Below are positions 1 through 13,044 of a stretch of 64,000 nt of DNA, in pieces. The stretch is from Panacagrimonas sp. Lineage in GTDB: Bacteria > Pseudomonadota > Gammaproteobacteria > Nevskiales > Nevskiaceae. Position 1 is the first letter of the stretch. The number at the start of each line of letters is the position of its first letter. The stretch lies in the NCBI RefSeq assembly GCF_020697055.1, contig NZ_JAJFBP010000013.1, positions 1 to 64,000 of the forward strand, in the 5' to 3' direction. The position numbers were made by a program, and so were the translations under genes. Below the pieces are notes generated by a model, which saw nothing but the letters and a program-made list of their open reading frames with translations, was not told the DNA's origin and ran no database searches.

Positions 1-1
1 C

Positions 2-238
2 GCCGGCTCGGCCTGGATGGTGCGCAAGCGCGTCAAGCACATGCCGCAATGGCCGGCCGACATGCTGCTGGTGAAAGGCCGCTGGTGGTACTGGGCGCGT
101 CCCAAGGCCTGGCTCGAGCGCGTGCTGAAGACGGTGCCGATTCCCGAAGGCACGACCGTCGGGATCTACGGCGACGACTTCGGCAAGCTGCTCAAGCGGA
201 TCAAGGCGGTGCGCGGAGCGCGCGTGTTCCAGCGCTGA
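2..238 (+). CDS. C-terminal fragment of an unidentified protein (cut by window start)
   Basis: An open frame enters from the left edge and ends at a TGA at 236–238, giving the last 78 residues of a protein whose start lies outside the window. It is rich in Trp, Lys and Arg (three Trp within WWYW/ARPKAW) and ends in a basic tail. I do not recognise a family. It could instead start at the ATG at 17, but the frame is open to the window edge, so truncation is more likely. The next gene follows within about 90 bp on the same strand. Confidence 0.5.
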   Translation, partial: AGSAWMVRKRVKHMPQWPADMLLVKGRWWYWARPKAWLERVLKTVPIPEGTTVGIYGDDFGKLLKRIKAVRGARVFQR

Positions 239-328
239 GCCCCGCGGCTGCGCGACAGCTGGCACGGTAATGTCGATGACACCCCCAGTTGCGCTAAGGT
301 CGCGCGCTGCAAATCGACGGAAACGCGC

Positions 329-1877
329 GTGGCATCCAGTGCAATCAACCGGGGCGCGGGCACGCCCAGCATCGCCATCATCGGGACCGGCTTCGGCGGC
401 CTGGGAATGGGTCGGGACCGGCTTCGGCGGCCTGGGAATGGGTCATTACCTTGAGAAGGCGGGCATCGACTCGTTCGAGATGTTCGAGAAAGCCTCGGCG
501 GTCGGCGGGGTGTGGCGCGACAACACCTATCCGGGCGCGGCCTGCGACGTCGCCTCGCACCTCTATTCGTTCTCGTTCGAGCCGCATTACCCGTGGTCGC
601 GACGCTACGGGCCGCAGCCGGAGATCCGCGACTACCTCGACGGCATCGCCGACAAGTACGACCTGCGCCGCCACATCCGCTTCGGCCGCGAAGTCGAAGG
701 GGCGGATTACGACGAGGCCCGCGGGCTCTGGCGCATCCGTTTCACCGACGGCGCCACGCACGAGGCCCAGGTTCTGATCACGGCGGTGGGCCAGCTCAAT
801 CGTCCGCAGATCCCGGCGCTGCGGGGCCTCGAATCCTTTGCCGGACGCGCGTTTCATTCCGCGCGTTGGGAGCACGACTACGACTTCACCGGCAAGCGCG
901 TGGCGGTGATCGGCACGGGACCGAGCGCGGTGCAGTTCGTGCCCGCCATCGCGGCGCAGGCCGCCGCGGTGCACGTGTTCCAGCGCTCGACGAGCTGGAC
1001 GCTGCCCAAGTTCGACGGCACGTACACGGCGATCGAACGCTGGCTGCTGACGAACCTGCCGTTCCTGCACACGCTCGATCGCTGGCGCATCTACTGGTGG
1101 TACGAGTTCCTGTCGTCGGCGCTGCAGAACGGCTCGTGGATCGGCAGGCTTTCGCGGCCGCTGCTGCGATTCGCCGCCCGCACGCTGATGAAGTCGCAGG
1201 TCACGGATCCGTCGCTGCGTGCACGCCTGGCGCCGGACACGCCGCTGGGCTGCAAGCGGATTCTTCTTTCGAACGAATGGCTGCCGGCGCTGGCGCGAGC
1301 CAACGTGGAAGTCGTCACCGAGCCCGCGCTGGAAGTCGGTGAAGACACGATCCGCGCCGGTGACGGCCGCGAGCGCAAGATCGATGCGCTGGTCTTCGGA
1401 ACCGGTTTTTCGGCGACGCAGTTTCTCGCGCCGATGGACTTTCGCGGCGTCGGCGGGGCGTCGCTGCGCGAGCGCTGGGCGCATGGCGCGCAGGGTTACC
1501 TCGGCGTCGCGGTCACCGGCTTTCCGAACCTGTTCATGCTGTACGGGCCCAACTCGAACCTCGGCGCCGGCTCGATCATCTACATGCTCGAGCGCCAGCA
1601 GCGCTACGTGACGCGCTGGATCACGGAAATGACCCGTCGGCGCCTGGCCTCGATCGACGTCGCGCCCGAGGCGCAGGACGCGTTCAACGCCGAGATGGTC
1701 CGCCGCAGCAGCGGATCGGCCTACACCGGCGGCTGTACCAGCTGGTACCTGGTCGAAGGCCGCAACACCAACAACTGGGTCGGCTACATGAGCGAGTACG
1801 GGCGGCGCCTGCGGCGGCCGGTGCTGGCGCACTTCCGCGTTCGCGAGCAGCGCGACCCGACTTTGGGATTGGCCTGA
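329..1877 (+). pseudogene. Flavin-containing (Baeyer–Villiger-type) monooxygenase, 5' end frameshifted
   Basis: The body encodes an FAD/NADPH monooxygenase of the cyclohexanone-monooxygenase-like class: a FAD Rossmann motif GTGFGGLGMG, then the NADPH Rossmann motif VAVIGTGPSAVQ, and a C-terminal half containing GTGFSATQF and YGPNSNLG. Family members insert oxygen into ketones or oxidise hydrophobic substrates. The first Rossmann motif occurs twice because 31 bp (381–411) are repeated at 412–442. Since 31 is not a multiple of three, the natural 5' frame (GTG at 329, reading into IAIIGTGFGG) runs out of frame with the rest. The only start in the downstream frame is the ATG at 270, which reads unrelated residues first, or an internal ATG at 438 that would lose the FAD motif. 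The gene is therefore broken here, or the duplication is a sequence error. Confidence 0.75.
381..442. repeat. 31-bp perfect tandem duplication inside the monooxygenase gene
   Basis: Positions 381–411 and 412–442 are identical (unit begins tcgggaccgg and ends ggaatggg), and the next two bases again match the start of the unit. It duplicates the codons of the FAD-binding glycine motif and shifts the reading frame by one. Removing one copy joins the GTG-329 frame to the long downstream frame exactly. Confidence 0.95.
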
Positions 1878-1938
1878 GCCGGCCAGCCATCGGCGACAAT
1901 CCGCGTCCTAAATTCCACGAATCCTCCAGGAGCACCGC

Positions 1939-2721
<783 letters not shown>

Positions 2722-2773
2722 TTGGAAGTGCCGCGGCGCTGATCTGAGCATCCGGCGTAACTCAAACCTTTAC

Positions 2774-2917
2774 AGCTGAAGGAACCACGCAAAGACGCGA
2801 GGTCCGCAAAGAAAAGAAGGGTTGGGGGACCGCTCGTGGTTTGCGCACGGTCTTCAAACCTTTTTTTCTTTGCGTCCCTCTGCGTCTTTGCGTCTTTGCG
2901 TGATTCTTTCAGCTTTT
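2774..2917. repeat. Long imperfect inverted repeat between convergent genes
   Basis: The left arm (agctgaaggaaccacgcaaa... from 2774) is closely repeated as the reverse complement in the right arm (...tttgcgtgattctttcagct, ending near 2914). Both arms contain 'cgcaaagacgc' units, and the right arm has an extra 'gcgtctttgcgtctttgcgt' run. It lies between the dehydrogenase and the convergently transcribed VOC gene, so it could act as a bidirectional terminator or be a dispersed intergenic palindrome. Confidence 0.7.
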
Positions 2918-2921
2918 CCGA

Positions 2922-3389
<468 letters not shown>

Positions 3390-3391
3390 GG

Positions 3392-5425
<2,034 letters not shown>

Positions 5426-5472
5426 GGGGCTCTCTTGCTGGTACCGCTGATGATCTGGTCCTGGCGGCTGAC

Positions 5473-5560
5473 GTTGAAGCCACCGAAGACACCGAAAAAG
5501 CGAAAAGCCTGCTGTGGTTTTATTCGGGGTCTTCGGTGTGTACGGTGGCTCACATTCTTC
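5473..5560. repeat. Imperfect inverted repeat between the carboxylase subunit genes
   Basis: The left arm 'agccaccgaagacaccgaa' (about 5479–5500) recurs as the reverse complement of 'ggtcttcggtgtgtacggtggct' (about 5531–5553), with T/A-rich bases toward the loop. It fills most of the 158-bp gap between the beta and alpha subunit genes and may form an mRNA hairpin that tunes expression of the alpha subunit. Confidence 0.6.
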
Positions 5561-5583
5561 ACTTCATTCCGAATGCCAGCGGC

Positions 5584-7116
5584 TCACAACGGAATGTTGC
5601 CGTGCTTGCGCCAAGGGTTTTCCAGCTTCTTCTCGCGCAGCATCACCAGCGAGCGGCAGATGCGCTTGCGCGTCTCGTGCGGCTGGATGACGTCGTCGAT
5701 GTAGCCACGCGAACCGGCCACGAACGGGTTGGCGAAGCGCGCCTTGTACTCGGCTTCGCGCGCCGCGAGCTTGGCCGGATTGTTCTTGTCCTCACGAAAG
5801 ATGATCTCGACCGCGCCCTTGGCGCCCATCACCGCGATCTCGGCGTTGGGCCAGGCGAAGTTGGCGTCGCCGCGCAGGTGCTTGGAGCTCATGACGTCGT
5901 AGGCGCCGCCGTAGGCCTTGCGCGTGATCACCGTGACCTTGGGCACCGTGCACTCGGCGTAGGCGTACAGCAGCTTGGCCCCGTGCTTGATGATGCCGCC
6001 GTATTCCTGGCTGGTGCCGGGCATGAAGCCGGGCACGTCGACGAAGGTCACGACCGGAATGTTGAAGGCGTCGCAGAAGCGCACGAACCGCGCGCCCTTG
6101 ATGCTGCTCTTGATGTCCAGGCAGCCGGCCAGAACCATCGGGTTGTTGGCGACGATGCCCACCGTCTGGCCTTCCATGCGGCCGAAGCCGACGACGATGT
6201 TCTTCGCGTAGTCGCTCTGCAGCTCGAAGAAATCGCCGTCGTCGACCACCTTGGTGATCAGCTCCTTGATGTCGTACGGCTTGTTCGGGTTTTCCGGCAC
6301 CAGCGTGTCGAGCGACAGCTCGCTGCGATCGGCCGGATCGCTGCTCGGTACGATCGGCGCCTTCTGCCGGTTGTTGAGCGGCAGGAAGCTGAAGAAGCGC
6401 CGCAGCATCATGATCGCCTCGACGTCGTTGTCGAAGGCCAGGTCCGCGACGCCGCTGCGCGTGGTGTGCGTGCCCGCACCGCCCAGTTCCTCGGCGGTGA
6501 CCTCCTCGTGCGTCACCGTCTTCACCACGTCCGGGCCGGTGACGAACATGTAGCTCGAGTCCTTCACCATGAAGATGAAGTCGGTCATCGCGGGCGAATA
6601 CACCGCGCCGCCGGCGCAGGGCCCCATGATCATGCTGATCTGCGGGATGACGCCCGAGGCCGTGACGTTGCGCTGGAAGACCTCGGCGTAGCCGCCGAGC
6701 GAGGCCACGCCTTCCTGGATGCGTGCACCGCCGCTGTCGTTCAGTCCGATCACCGGCGCGCCGACCTTCATCGCCTGGTCCATCACCTTGCAGATCTTTT
6801 CGGCGTGCGCCTCGGACAGCGCGCCGCCGAAGACGGTGAAGTCCTGGCTGAACACCAGCACGAGGCGGCCATCGATGGTGCCGTAGCCGGTGACGACACC
6901 GTCGCCCGGGACCTTGGTGTCGCCCATCCCGAAATCGGTGCAGCGATGTTCGACGAACATGTCCCACTCCTCGAACGAGCCCTCGTCGAGCAGCAGCTCG
7001 AGTCGTTCGCGCGCGGTCAGCTTGCCTTTCGAATGCTGGGCGGCGATGCGCTTCTCGCCGCCACCCAGCCGCGCCGCGGCGCGCTTCTTTTCGAGTTGTT
7101 CGAGGATGTCGTGCAT
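5584..7116 (-). CDS. pccB: Propionyl-CoA carboxylase, carboxyltransferase beta subunit
   Basis: A 510-residue acyl-CoA carboxyltransferase of the usual length. It starts [13 protein letters not shown], carries the N-terminal crotonase-like half with [14 protein letters not shown] and [12 protein letters not shown] (oxyanion glycines), [16 protein letters not shown], and the C-terminal half with [22 protein letters not shown] and AYGGAYDVM. These are the acyl-CoA and biotin-binding signatures of PccB-type subunits. It transfers carboxyl from biotin on the alpha subunit to propionyl-CoA, forming (2S)-methylmalonyl-CoA. It lies between meaB and pccA on the minus strand. Confidence 0.93.
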   Translation of the reverse strand: MHDILEQLEKKRAAARLGGGEKRIAAQHSKGKLTARERLELLLDEGSFEEWDMFVEHRCTDFGMGDTKVPGDGVVTGYGTIDGRLVLVFSQDFTVFGGALSEAHAEKICKVMDQAMKVGAPVIGLNDSGGARIQEGVASLGGYAEVFQRNVTASGVIPQISMIMGPCAGGAVYSPAMTDFIFMVKDSSYMFVTGPDVVKTVTHEEVTAEELGGAGTHTTRSGVADLAFDNDVEAIMMLRRFFSFLPLNNRQKAPIVPSSDPADRSELSLDTLVPENPNKPYDIKELITKVVDDGDFFELQSDYAKNIVVGFGRMEGQTVGIVANNPMVLAGCLDIKSSIKGARFVRFCDAFNIPVVTFVDVPGFMPGTSQEYGGIIKHGAKLLYAYAECTVPKVTVITRKAYGGAYDVMSSKHLRGDANFAWPNAEIAVMGAKGAVEIIFREDKNNPAKLAAREAEYKARFANPFVAGSRGYIDDVIQPHETRKRICRSLVMLREKKLENPWRKHGNIPL

Positions 7117-7135
7117 CAGGTGCTCCCAGGAAAAT

Positions 7136-8140
7136 TCATTTCATCAGGTCGAGCAGACGGCGCGCCGCGACACCGGCGGCCAGTCGTCCGGCCCGGACTT
7201 CTTCGGTGATGGTCGGCAGTGCATCACGCACCGCCGGATGGTTCTTGAATCGTTCGTGCAGTCCGCTTTCGACGCGTTCCCACATCCAGGCGCGGTCCTG
7301 CGAACGGCGACGTTCGGCCATCGTGCCACGCTCGCGCTGCCGATCGAGGAATTGCGTGACCGTCTGCCAGAACTCGACCAGTCCCGTGCCTTTCACGGCA
7401 CTGAGCTGCAGCACCTGCGTGCCGGCGTGGGCATGCGCGCCGAGCAGCCGCAGCGCGCTGGTGATCTGCGCCCGCGCACGCGTCGCGGCGGCCTCGTCGA
7501 GGTCGGCCTTGTTGATGACCACGAGGTCGGCCAGCTCCATCACGCCTTTCTTGATCGCCTGCAGATCGTCGCCGGCGTTGGGCAGCTGCAGCAGCACGAA
7601 CATGTCGGTCATTGCGGCAACCGCGGTCTCGCTCTGGCCGACGCCCACGGTCTCGACGATGACCACGTCGAAACCCGCGGCCTCGCAGACCAGCATCGCT
7701 TCGCGGGTCTTCTCGGTCACGCCGCCGAGCGTGCCGCTCGAAGGACTGGGTCGTATGAACGCACGCTCGTCCGAGGACAGGCGCTCCATGCGGGTCTTGT
7801 CGCCGAGGATCGAGCCGCCCGAAACGGTGGACGACGGATCGATCGCGAGCACCGCGACGCGATGGCCGCGCTCGAGCAGCAGCAGCCCGAGCGCCTCGAT
7901 GAACGTGCTCTTGCCGACGCCGGGGACGCCGCTGATGCCGATGCGTGCGGACTTGCCCGTGTGCGGAAGCAACGCGTTGAGCAGCTCGTCGGCGCGCGCA
8001 CGGTGGTCGGCTCGCTTGGATTCGAGCAGCGTGATCGTCTTGGCGAGCGCACGGCGCTGCGCCGGTCCCGGAGGACCGATCAAGGCCTTCTTGAGTGCCT
8101 CGCCGGCGTCGTCCACGACGCTCACGTGACGATCGACCAT
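7136..8140 (-). CDS. meaB: Methylmalonyl-CoA mutase-associated GTPase MeaB (ArgK family)
   Basis: A 334-residue SIMIBI-class G protein: P-loop GVPGVGKS, switch/Walker [10 protein letters not shown], base-specificity NKADLDE, and the C-terminal dimerisation arm. MeaB-type chaperones gate loading of adenosylcobalamin into methylmalonyl-CoA mutase and protect it from inactivation. It sits directly downstream of the mutase gene, separated only by a short palindrome-bearing gap. The older name ArgK (arginine transport kinase) is a misnomer for this family. Confidence 0.92.
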   Translation of the reverse strand: MVDRHVSVVDDAGEALKKALIGPPGPAQRRALAKTITLLESKRADHRARADELLNALLPHTGKSARIGISGVPGVGKSTFIEALGLLLLERGHRVAVLAIDPSSTVSGGSILGDKTRMERLSSDERAFIRPSPSSGTLGGVTEKTREAMLVCEAAGFDVVIVETVGVGQSETAVAAMTDMFVLLQLPNAGDDLQAIKKGVMELADLVVINKADLDEAAATRARAQITSALRLLGAHAHAGTQVLQLSAVKGTGLVEFWQTVTQFLDRQRERGTMAERRRSQDRAWMWERVESGLHERFKNHPAVRDALPTITEEVRAGRLAAGVAARRLLDLMK

Positions 8141-8141
8141 A

Positions 8142-8206
8142 GCCCGGGCGCAGCCCGGTACGGCGCAATCGGATGCCGGATCCCGGGCTTCGCCCGGGCT
8201 ACGCCG
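8142..8206. repeat. REP-like GC-rich palindromes
   Basis: Two related units, 'tagcccgggcgcagcccggt' (8142–8161) and 'cccgggcttcgcccgggcta' (about 8184–8203), are each self-complementary around a short gc/ttcg loop and are also inverted relative to each other. They lie in the 103-bp gap between the mutase and meaB. The form resembles the repetitive extragenic palindromes scattered through many gammaproteobacterial genomes. Confidence 0.7.
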
Positions 8207-8243
8207 GAGGGGGCGCGCATCGTGAGCGTTCTCGAGAAGTCGC

Positions 8244-10415
8244 TCAGGCCAGCGAAGCCTTGATCTGCTCGAGCACGTCCTTCGCGCTCACCGGGATCGG
8301 CGTGCCGGGACCGTAGATGCCCTTGACGCCGGCGTCGTAGAGAAACTCGTAGTCCTGCTGCGGGATCACGCCGCCGACGAAGACGACGATGTCGTCGGCG
8401 CCCTGCTTGCGCAGCTCCGCGATGATCGCCGGCACCAGCGTCTTGTGACCGGCGGCGAGCGTGCTGACGCCCACCGCGTGCACGTCGTTCTCGATGGCCT
8501 GGCGCGCGCATTCCTCCGGGGTCTGGAACAGCGGCCCCATGTCGACGTCGAAGCCGAGGTCGGCGAACGCGGTGGCCACGACCTTGGCGCCGCGATCGTG
8601 TCCATCCTGGCCGAGCTTGGCGATCATCACGCGCGGGCGGCGGCCTTCCGTGTCGCCGAACGCGGCGATCTCACCTTTGAGCTTCTCCCATCCTTCCGCG
8701 CTGTCGTAGGCCGCTGCGTACACGCCGGTCACCTTCTGGATGTCGGCGCGGTGGCGGCCGAAGATTTTTTCCAACGCATCGCTGACCTCGCCGACCGTGG
8801 CACGCAGGCGGATCGCATCGATGCTCAGCGCCAGCAGGTTGCCCTGTCCGGACTTCGCGCTGTCGGTCAGCGCCGCGAGCGCCGCCTGCACCCTGGCATT
8901 GTCACGGCTCGCGCGGATCTTCTTGAGCCGTTCGATCTGGCCGTCGCGGACCTTGACGTTGTCGACCTCGAGGATGTCGATCGGATCCTGCTTGGCCAGC
9001 TTGTACTTGTTGACGCCGACGATCACGTCCTTGCCCGAATCGATTCGCGCCTGCTTCTCGGCGGCGCTGGCTTCGATCTTGAGCTTGGCCCAGCCCGAGT
9101 CGACGGCCTTGGTCATGCCGCCCATGGCCTGGACCTCCTCGATGATCGACCAGGCCTTGTCCGCCATCTGCTGGGTCAGCGATTCCATCATGTAGCTGCC
9201 CGCCCACGGATCGACGACGCTGGTGATGTGGGTCTCCTCCTGGATGATCAGCTGCGTGTTGCGCGCGATGCGCGAGCTGAACTCGGTGGGCAGCGCGATC
9301 GCCTCGTCGAAGCTGTTGGTGTGCAGGCTCTGCGTGCCGCCGAACACCGCGGCCATCGCCTCGACGGTGGTGCGCACGACGTTGTTGTAGGGATCCTGCT
9401 CGGTGAGGCTCCAGCCGCTGGTCTGGCAGTGCGTGCGCAGCATCAGGCTCTTCGGATTCTTGGCGTCGAAGCCCTTCATGATCCGCGCCCACAGCAGGCG
9501 CGCGGCGCGCATCTTGGCGATCTCGAGATAGAAGTTCATGCCGATCGCCCAGAAGAAACTCAGGCGCCCGGCGAAGTCGTCGACGTCCAGGCCCTTGGCG
9601 ATCGCGGTCTTCACGTACTCCTGGCCGTCGGCGAGCGTGAACGCCAGTTCGAGGGCCTGGTTCGCGCCGGCCTCCTGCATGTGGTAGCCGGAGATCGAAA
9701 TCGAGTTGAACTTCGGCATCTTCTTGGCCGTGTACTCGATGATGTCGGCGACGATGCGCATCGAGGGTTCGGGCGGAAAGATGTACGTGTTGCGGACCAT
9801 GAACTCCTTGAGGATGTCGTTCTGGATGGTCCCGCTCAGCTTGTCCTGCCCGACGCCCTGCTCCTCGGCCGCAACGACATATCCCGCCAGCACCGGCAGC
9901 ACCGCGCCGTTCATGGTCATGCTGACGCTGACCTTGTCGAGCGGAATGCCGTCGAACAGGATCTTCATGTCCTCGACCGAATCGATCGCGACACCGGCCT
10001 TGCCGACGTCGCCGGTCACGCGCGGGTGGTCGCTGTCGTAGCCGCGGTGCGTGGCGAGGTCGAACGCGACGCTGACGCCCTGCCCGCCGGCGGCCAGCGC
10101 CTTGCGATAAAACGCGTTGCTCTCTTCTGCCGTGGAGAAGCCGGCGTACTGGCGGATGGTCCACGGACGCACCGCGTACATCGTCGCCTGCGGGCCGCGC
10201 ACGAACGGCTCGAAGCCCGGCAGCGTGTCGGCATGCGGCAGCCCGGCGGTGTCGGCCGCCGTGTACAGCGGTTTGACCGTCAGGCCTTCGGGCGTGATCC
10301 AGTCGAGCGCACCGACGTCGCCGCCGGGCGCCGACTTGGCAGCGGCCTTGCGCCATTGGTCGAGGTTTGCCGGGGCAAATTCACTGTTGCCGCGCGGTGG
10401 CGCCGAATCGCTCAT
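8244..10415 (-). CDS. scpA: Methylmalonyl-CoA mutase
   Basis: A 723-residue single-chain mutase. The N-terminal TIM-barrel half contains [32 protein letters not shown] and [19 protein letters not shown]; the C-terminal cobalamin-binding domain carries DGHDRG (lower axial ligand His about 606), followed by [10 protein letters not shown] and FVGGVIP. It interconverts (2R)-methylmalonyl-CoA and succinyl-CoA with adenosylcobalamin. It is the first gene of the minus-strand cluster mutase–meaB–pccB–pccA–VOC, which makes a complete propionate assimilation module. Confidence 0.96.
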   Translation of the reverse strand: MSDSAPPRGNSEFAPANLDQWRKAAAKSAPGGDVGALDWITPEGLTVKPLYTAADTAGLPHADTLPGFEPFVRGPQATMYAVRPWTIRQYAGFSTAEESNAFYRKALAAGGQGVSVAFDLATHRGYDSDHPRVTGDVGKAGVAIDSVEDMKILFDGIPLDKVSVSMTMNGAVLPVLAGYVVAAEEQGVGQDKLSGTIQNDILKEFMVRNTYIFPPEPSMRIVADIIEYTAKKMPKFNSISISGYHMQEAGANQALELAFTLADGQEYVKTAIAKGLDVDDFAGRLSFFWAIGMNFYLEIAKMRAARLLWARIMKGFDAKNPKSLMLRTHCQTSGWSLTEQDPYNNVVRTTVEAMAAVFGGTQSLHTNSFDEAIALPTEFSSRIARNTQLIIQEETHITSVVDPWAGSYMMESLTQQMADKAWSIIEEVQAMGGMTKAVDSGWAKLKIEASAAEKQARIDSGKDVIVGVNKYKLAKQDPIDILEVDNVKVRDGQIERLKKIRASRDNARVQAALAALTDSAKSGQGNLLALSIDAIRLRATVGEVSDALEKIFGRHRADIQKVTGVYAAAYDSAEGWEKLKGEIAAFGDTEGRRPRVMIAKLGQDGHDRGAKVVATAFADLGFDVDMGPLFQTPEECARQAIENDVHAVGVSTLAAGHKTLVPAIIAELRKQGADDIVVFVGGVIPQQDYEFLYDAGVKGIYGPGTPIPVSAKDVLEQIKASLA

Positions 10416-10601
10416 GAGGGTTCGTCCCGGGCCTTCGGGCCCTGTGTAATCCGATCAACTTTATATTTTAGTTCAGGCGGTCCGCGGCAGGCGGGCGCGT
10501 ACCGGGTCGCATCATCCCGCCAGTGACGGTCGGGTTGGCCTGCGAACAGCCGGTGCGGGCCGCAAGTAAAGTAGCGGCTTCCTCCTGCACGCGCCGCCCG
10601 G
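10416..10601. promoter_or_regulatory. Divergent intergenic region between the mutase and capsule operons
   Basis: This 186-bp gap separates two divergently transcribed operons. Around 10452–10476 the sequence is unusually A/T-rich for this genome (aactttatattttagttcag), suitable for a -10 region of the mutase promoter on the minus strand. I cannot define a convincing -35 box or operator by eye. Confidence 0.35.
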
Positions 10602-11687
10602 ATGCCCCGTAACAGCTCCACGCCGGCCGCGGTGCTCGGCATCAAGCCCTGGAAGCGCTGGCAGATCGACCGCTTCATCGGCGCTCGATTCCAACCATTG
10701 ACCTACTGCTCCAGCGCCGCGGCTGCGCTGCGGGTGCAGGCGCGGACCGGCGGACCGATCGTGGTCTGGGCCTCGCGCGAACCCGACGAGCTGTCGGCGA
10801 CGGTCGCCGCGCGCGGCGGTCGGCTGATCCGCATGGAGGACGGCTTCCTGCGCTCGGTCGGCCTGGGCTCGAACCACGTGGGCGGCGCCTCGCTGGTGCT
10901 CGACGAAAGCGGCATCTACTTCGATCCGCGGCGACCCTCGTCGCTCGAGACGATGCTTTCGGGCGACGCGTTCGATCCTGCGCTGCTGGAGCGGGCGGCG
11001 CGGCTGCGCCGGCGCCTGGTCGATGCGGGACTGACCAAGTACAACGTCGGCCGCTCCGAGGCGATCGACCTGGGCGGCGCGGACGATCGCCTGCGGCTGC
11101 TGGTGCCGGGACAGGTCGAGGACGACGCCTCGGTGCGATTCGGCGCATCCGGCGTGCGCACGAACCTGGAGCTGCTACGGGCGGTGCGCGAGTCCCACCC
11201 GCAGGCCCGGATCGTCTACAAGCCGCATCCGGACACCGAAGCGGGGACGCGTGCCGGTGCGATCCCCGACGCGGCGGCGCTGAAGCTGGCCGATCGCGTC
11301 GTGCGCGGATGTTCGGTGACGGCGCTGCTGCCGCAGGTGGATCGCGTGCACACGATGACGTCGCTGGTGGGCTTCGAGGCGCTGCTGCGCGGCGTGGCGG
11401 TCACCACCTGGGGACAGCCGTTCTACGCGGGCTGGGGCCTGACCGAGGATCGGCTCGCGCACCCTCGCCGCACGCGTCGCGTGACGCTCGATGAACTCGT
11501 CGCCGCGTCCCTGATCCGCTACCCGCTGTACGTGCATCCGGACAGCGGCCTGCGATGCGAGGTCGAAGACCTGGTCGACTGGCTCGCGCTGCGCGCACGC
11601 GAGGGCGCCGCGGCGGATCCGTCGGCCGTGCGCAGGACGCTGCGGCTGTGCCGGGGCTGGCTGCGATCGCTGGGATTGGGCGCATGA
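10602..11687 (+). CDS. KpsC-like capsule polysaccharide transferase, single domain
   Basis: A 361-residue protein of the capsule-synthesis KpsC/KpsS type. It carries WASREPDEL, RMEDGFLRSVGLGSN and the typical LVLDESGIYFDPRRPSSLE, then YKPHPDTEAGTR and TMTSLVGFEALLRGVAVTTWGQPFYAGWGLT. The known family members are beta-Kdo transferases that build the Kdo linker on phosphatidylglycerol for ABC-dependent capsules. E. coli KpsC is about twice this length with two such modules, so this is a half-length version. It opens the plus-strand arm, with the next gene starting in a 4-bp overlap. Confidence 0.85.
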   Translation: MPRNSSTPAAVLGIKPWKRWQIDRFIGARFQPLTYCSSAAAALRVQARTGGPIVVWASREPDELSATVAARGGRLIRMEDGFLRSVGLGSNHVGGASLVLDESGIYFDPRRPSSLETMLSGDAFDPALLERAARLRRRLVDAGLTKYNVGRSEAIDLGGADDRLRLLVPGQVEDDASVRFGASGVRTNLELLRAVRESHPQARIVYKPHPDTEAGTRAGAIPDAAALKLADRVVRGCSVTALLPQVDRVHTMTSLVGFEALLRGVAVTTWGQPFYAGWGLTEDRLAHPRRTRRVTLDELVAASLIRYPLYVHPDSGLRCEVEDLVDWLALRAREGAAADPSAVRRTLRLCRGWLRSLGLGA

Positions 11688-12994
11688 CGCGGCCGATCAC
11701 GCTACGCGTGCTGTTCGACGTCACCCGACTGCAGGCCCGCGCGGGTTTCGCCACGCCCACGGGCATCGATCGCGTGGACCTGGCCTACCTGGAGGCGCTG
11801 CACGCGCAACCCGGCGTGGAACTGCACCTGGTGCGGATCGATGCGTTCGGCCCGCACCTGCTCGCGGCACAGGAAACCACGCGCGTGCTGGAGTCGTTGT
11901 CGCGCCGGACGCCGGCGAACGCGTCGGCTTCCACCTCGTTCGATGTGCTGTGGCGCTGGCTGCAGACTCCCGCCGCCAGCCCACCGCCGGCCCCTGTGCC
12001 GGCGATCGCGTCACGGACCGCGGCCAAACCGCGCGCGCGGCGCTGGCTCGACCGGCCAATGGCCCATTTGCGCCTGCGCCGGCTGGTCGAACATCACGGT
12101 CGGCCGCGCTGCCTGTACCTCAACACCTCGCATGGCCAGTCCTACCGCGCGGTCCTGGCGCGATGGCTGCACCGGACGCGCATCCCGGCCGTGTTCTTCA
12201 TCCACGACCTGCTGCCGATCGATTTTCCCGAGTTCAACCGCGCCGCCGAACCGCGACGCCACGTCGCACGGATCCGCACCGCCAGCGAATGCGCGGGCCA
12301 CGTGCTGGTCAATTCCGAGGTCACGGGGCGCGTGCTGCGCGATTACCTGGCGGCGGCCGGCTGGCGCGTCCCGCCGATCACCGTGCTGCCGCTGGGCGTC
12401 GGCGAGGAATTCCGCCGGGACGCGAGCGCCGCGATCGAGCCACCGGCGGTGCCGTACTTCGTGGTGCTGGGGACCATCGAACCGCGCAAGAACCACGCGT
12501 TGCTGCTGCGCGTGTGGCGGCGCCTGGCCGCGTCGTCCGATGCGCCGCGGCTGGTGATCCTCGGCCGGCGCGGCTGGAACAACGAGTCGGTCTTTCGCGT
12601 GCTGGACGGCGATCGAACGCTGCACGGTCATGTCGTGGAGTGGCAGGGCATTGATGACGCCGGCCTCAGGACGCTGCTGCAAGGCGCTCGTGCGCTGCTG
12701 GCACCGTCGTTCGCAGAGGGCTACCACCTACCCGTCGTCGAAGCGCTGTCACTCGGAACGCCCGTCCTGGCATCCGATATCGCGGCGCACCGCGAGGTCG
12801 CCGGACCGTACGCCGAACTGCTCGGTCCGGAGGACGAAGAAGCCTGGTCGACCGCAATCCGCGAGTACGCCGCGGGAAGCTCGGCGCGCCGTGCGGCCCG
12901 GCATCAGCGATCCCACGGGTTCGAACCGGTGCGATGGCCCGCCCATCTGGCCGCGGCGCTGGCGGTATTGGAGCAGGCAGCGCGCGAGATTTGA
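11684..12994 (+). CDS. GT4-family glycosyltransferase of the capsule locus
   Basis: A 436-residue GT-B glycosyltransferase. The start ATG at 11684 overlaps the upstream stop (ATGA), which sets it over an upstream in-frame start at 11555. The donor half has the GT4 signature: VVLGTIEPRKNHALLLRVWRR, LVILGRRGWNNE, then ALLAPSFAEGYHLPVVEALSLGTPVLASDIAAHREV, where the E..E pair contacts the donor sugar nucleotide. The N-terminal half begins LFDVTRLQARAGFATPTGIDRV, typical of group 1 transferases in capsule loci. The sugar specificity cannot be told from sequence. Confidence 0.85.
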   Translation: MTRPITLRVLFDVTRLQARAGFATPTGIDRVDLAYLEALHAQPGVELHLVRIDAFGPHLLAAQETTRVLESLSRRTPANASASTSFDVLWRWLQTPAASPPPAPVPAIASRTAAKPRARRWLDRPMAHLRLRRLVEHHGRPRCLYLNTSHGQSYRAVLARWLHRTRIPAVFFIHDLLPIDFPEFNRAAEPRRHVARIRTASECAGHVLVNSEVTGRVLRDYLAAAGWRVPPITVLPLGVGEEFRRDASAAIEPPAVPYFVVLGTIEPRKNHALLLRVWRRLAASSDAPRLVILGRRGWNNESVFRVLDGDRTLHGHVVEWQGIDDAGLRTLLQGARALLAPSFAEGYHLPVVEALSLGTPVLASDIAAHREVAGPYAELLGPEDEEAWSTAIREYAAGSSARRAARHQRSHGFEPVRWPAHLAAALAVLEQAAREI

Positions 12995-13044
12995 CGGCGC
13001 GTTGGCTTATTATTGCGTGTGTTTCACTTCGATCGCGGCGCTCC

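Noticed and set aside
270..410. ATG at 270 as the true start of the flavin monooxygenase
   Set aside because: The first 47 residues in this frame are Arg/Ala/Ser-rich and unrelated to the family; they exist only because the duplication put this frame in line with the body.
10452..10476. Precise -10/-35 promoter call for the mutase operon
   Set aside because: The region is A/T-rich but no -35 box at proper spacing stands out, so only a low-confidence regulatory region is listed.
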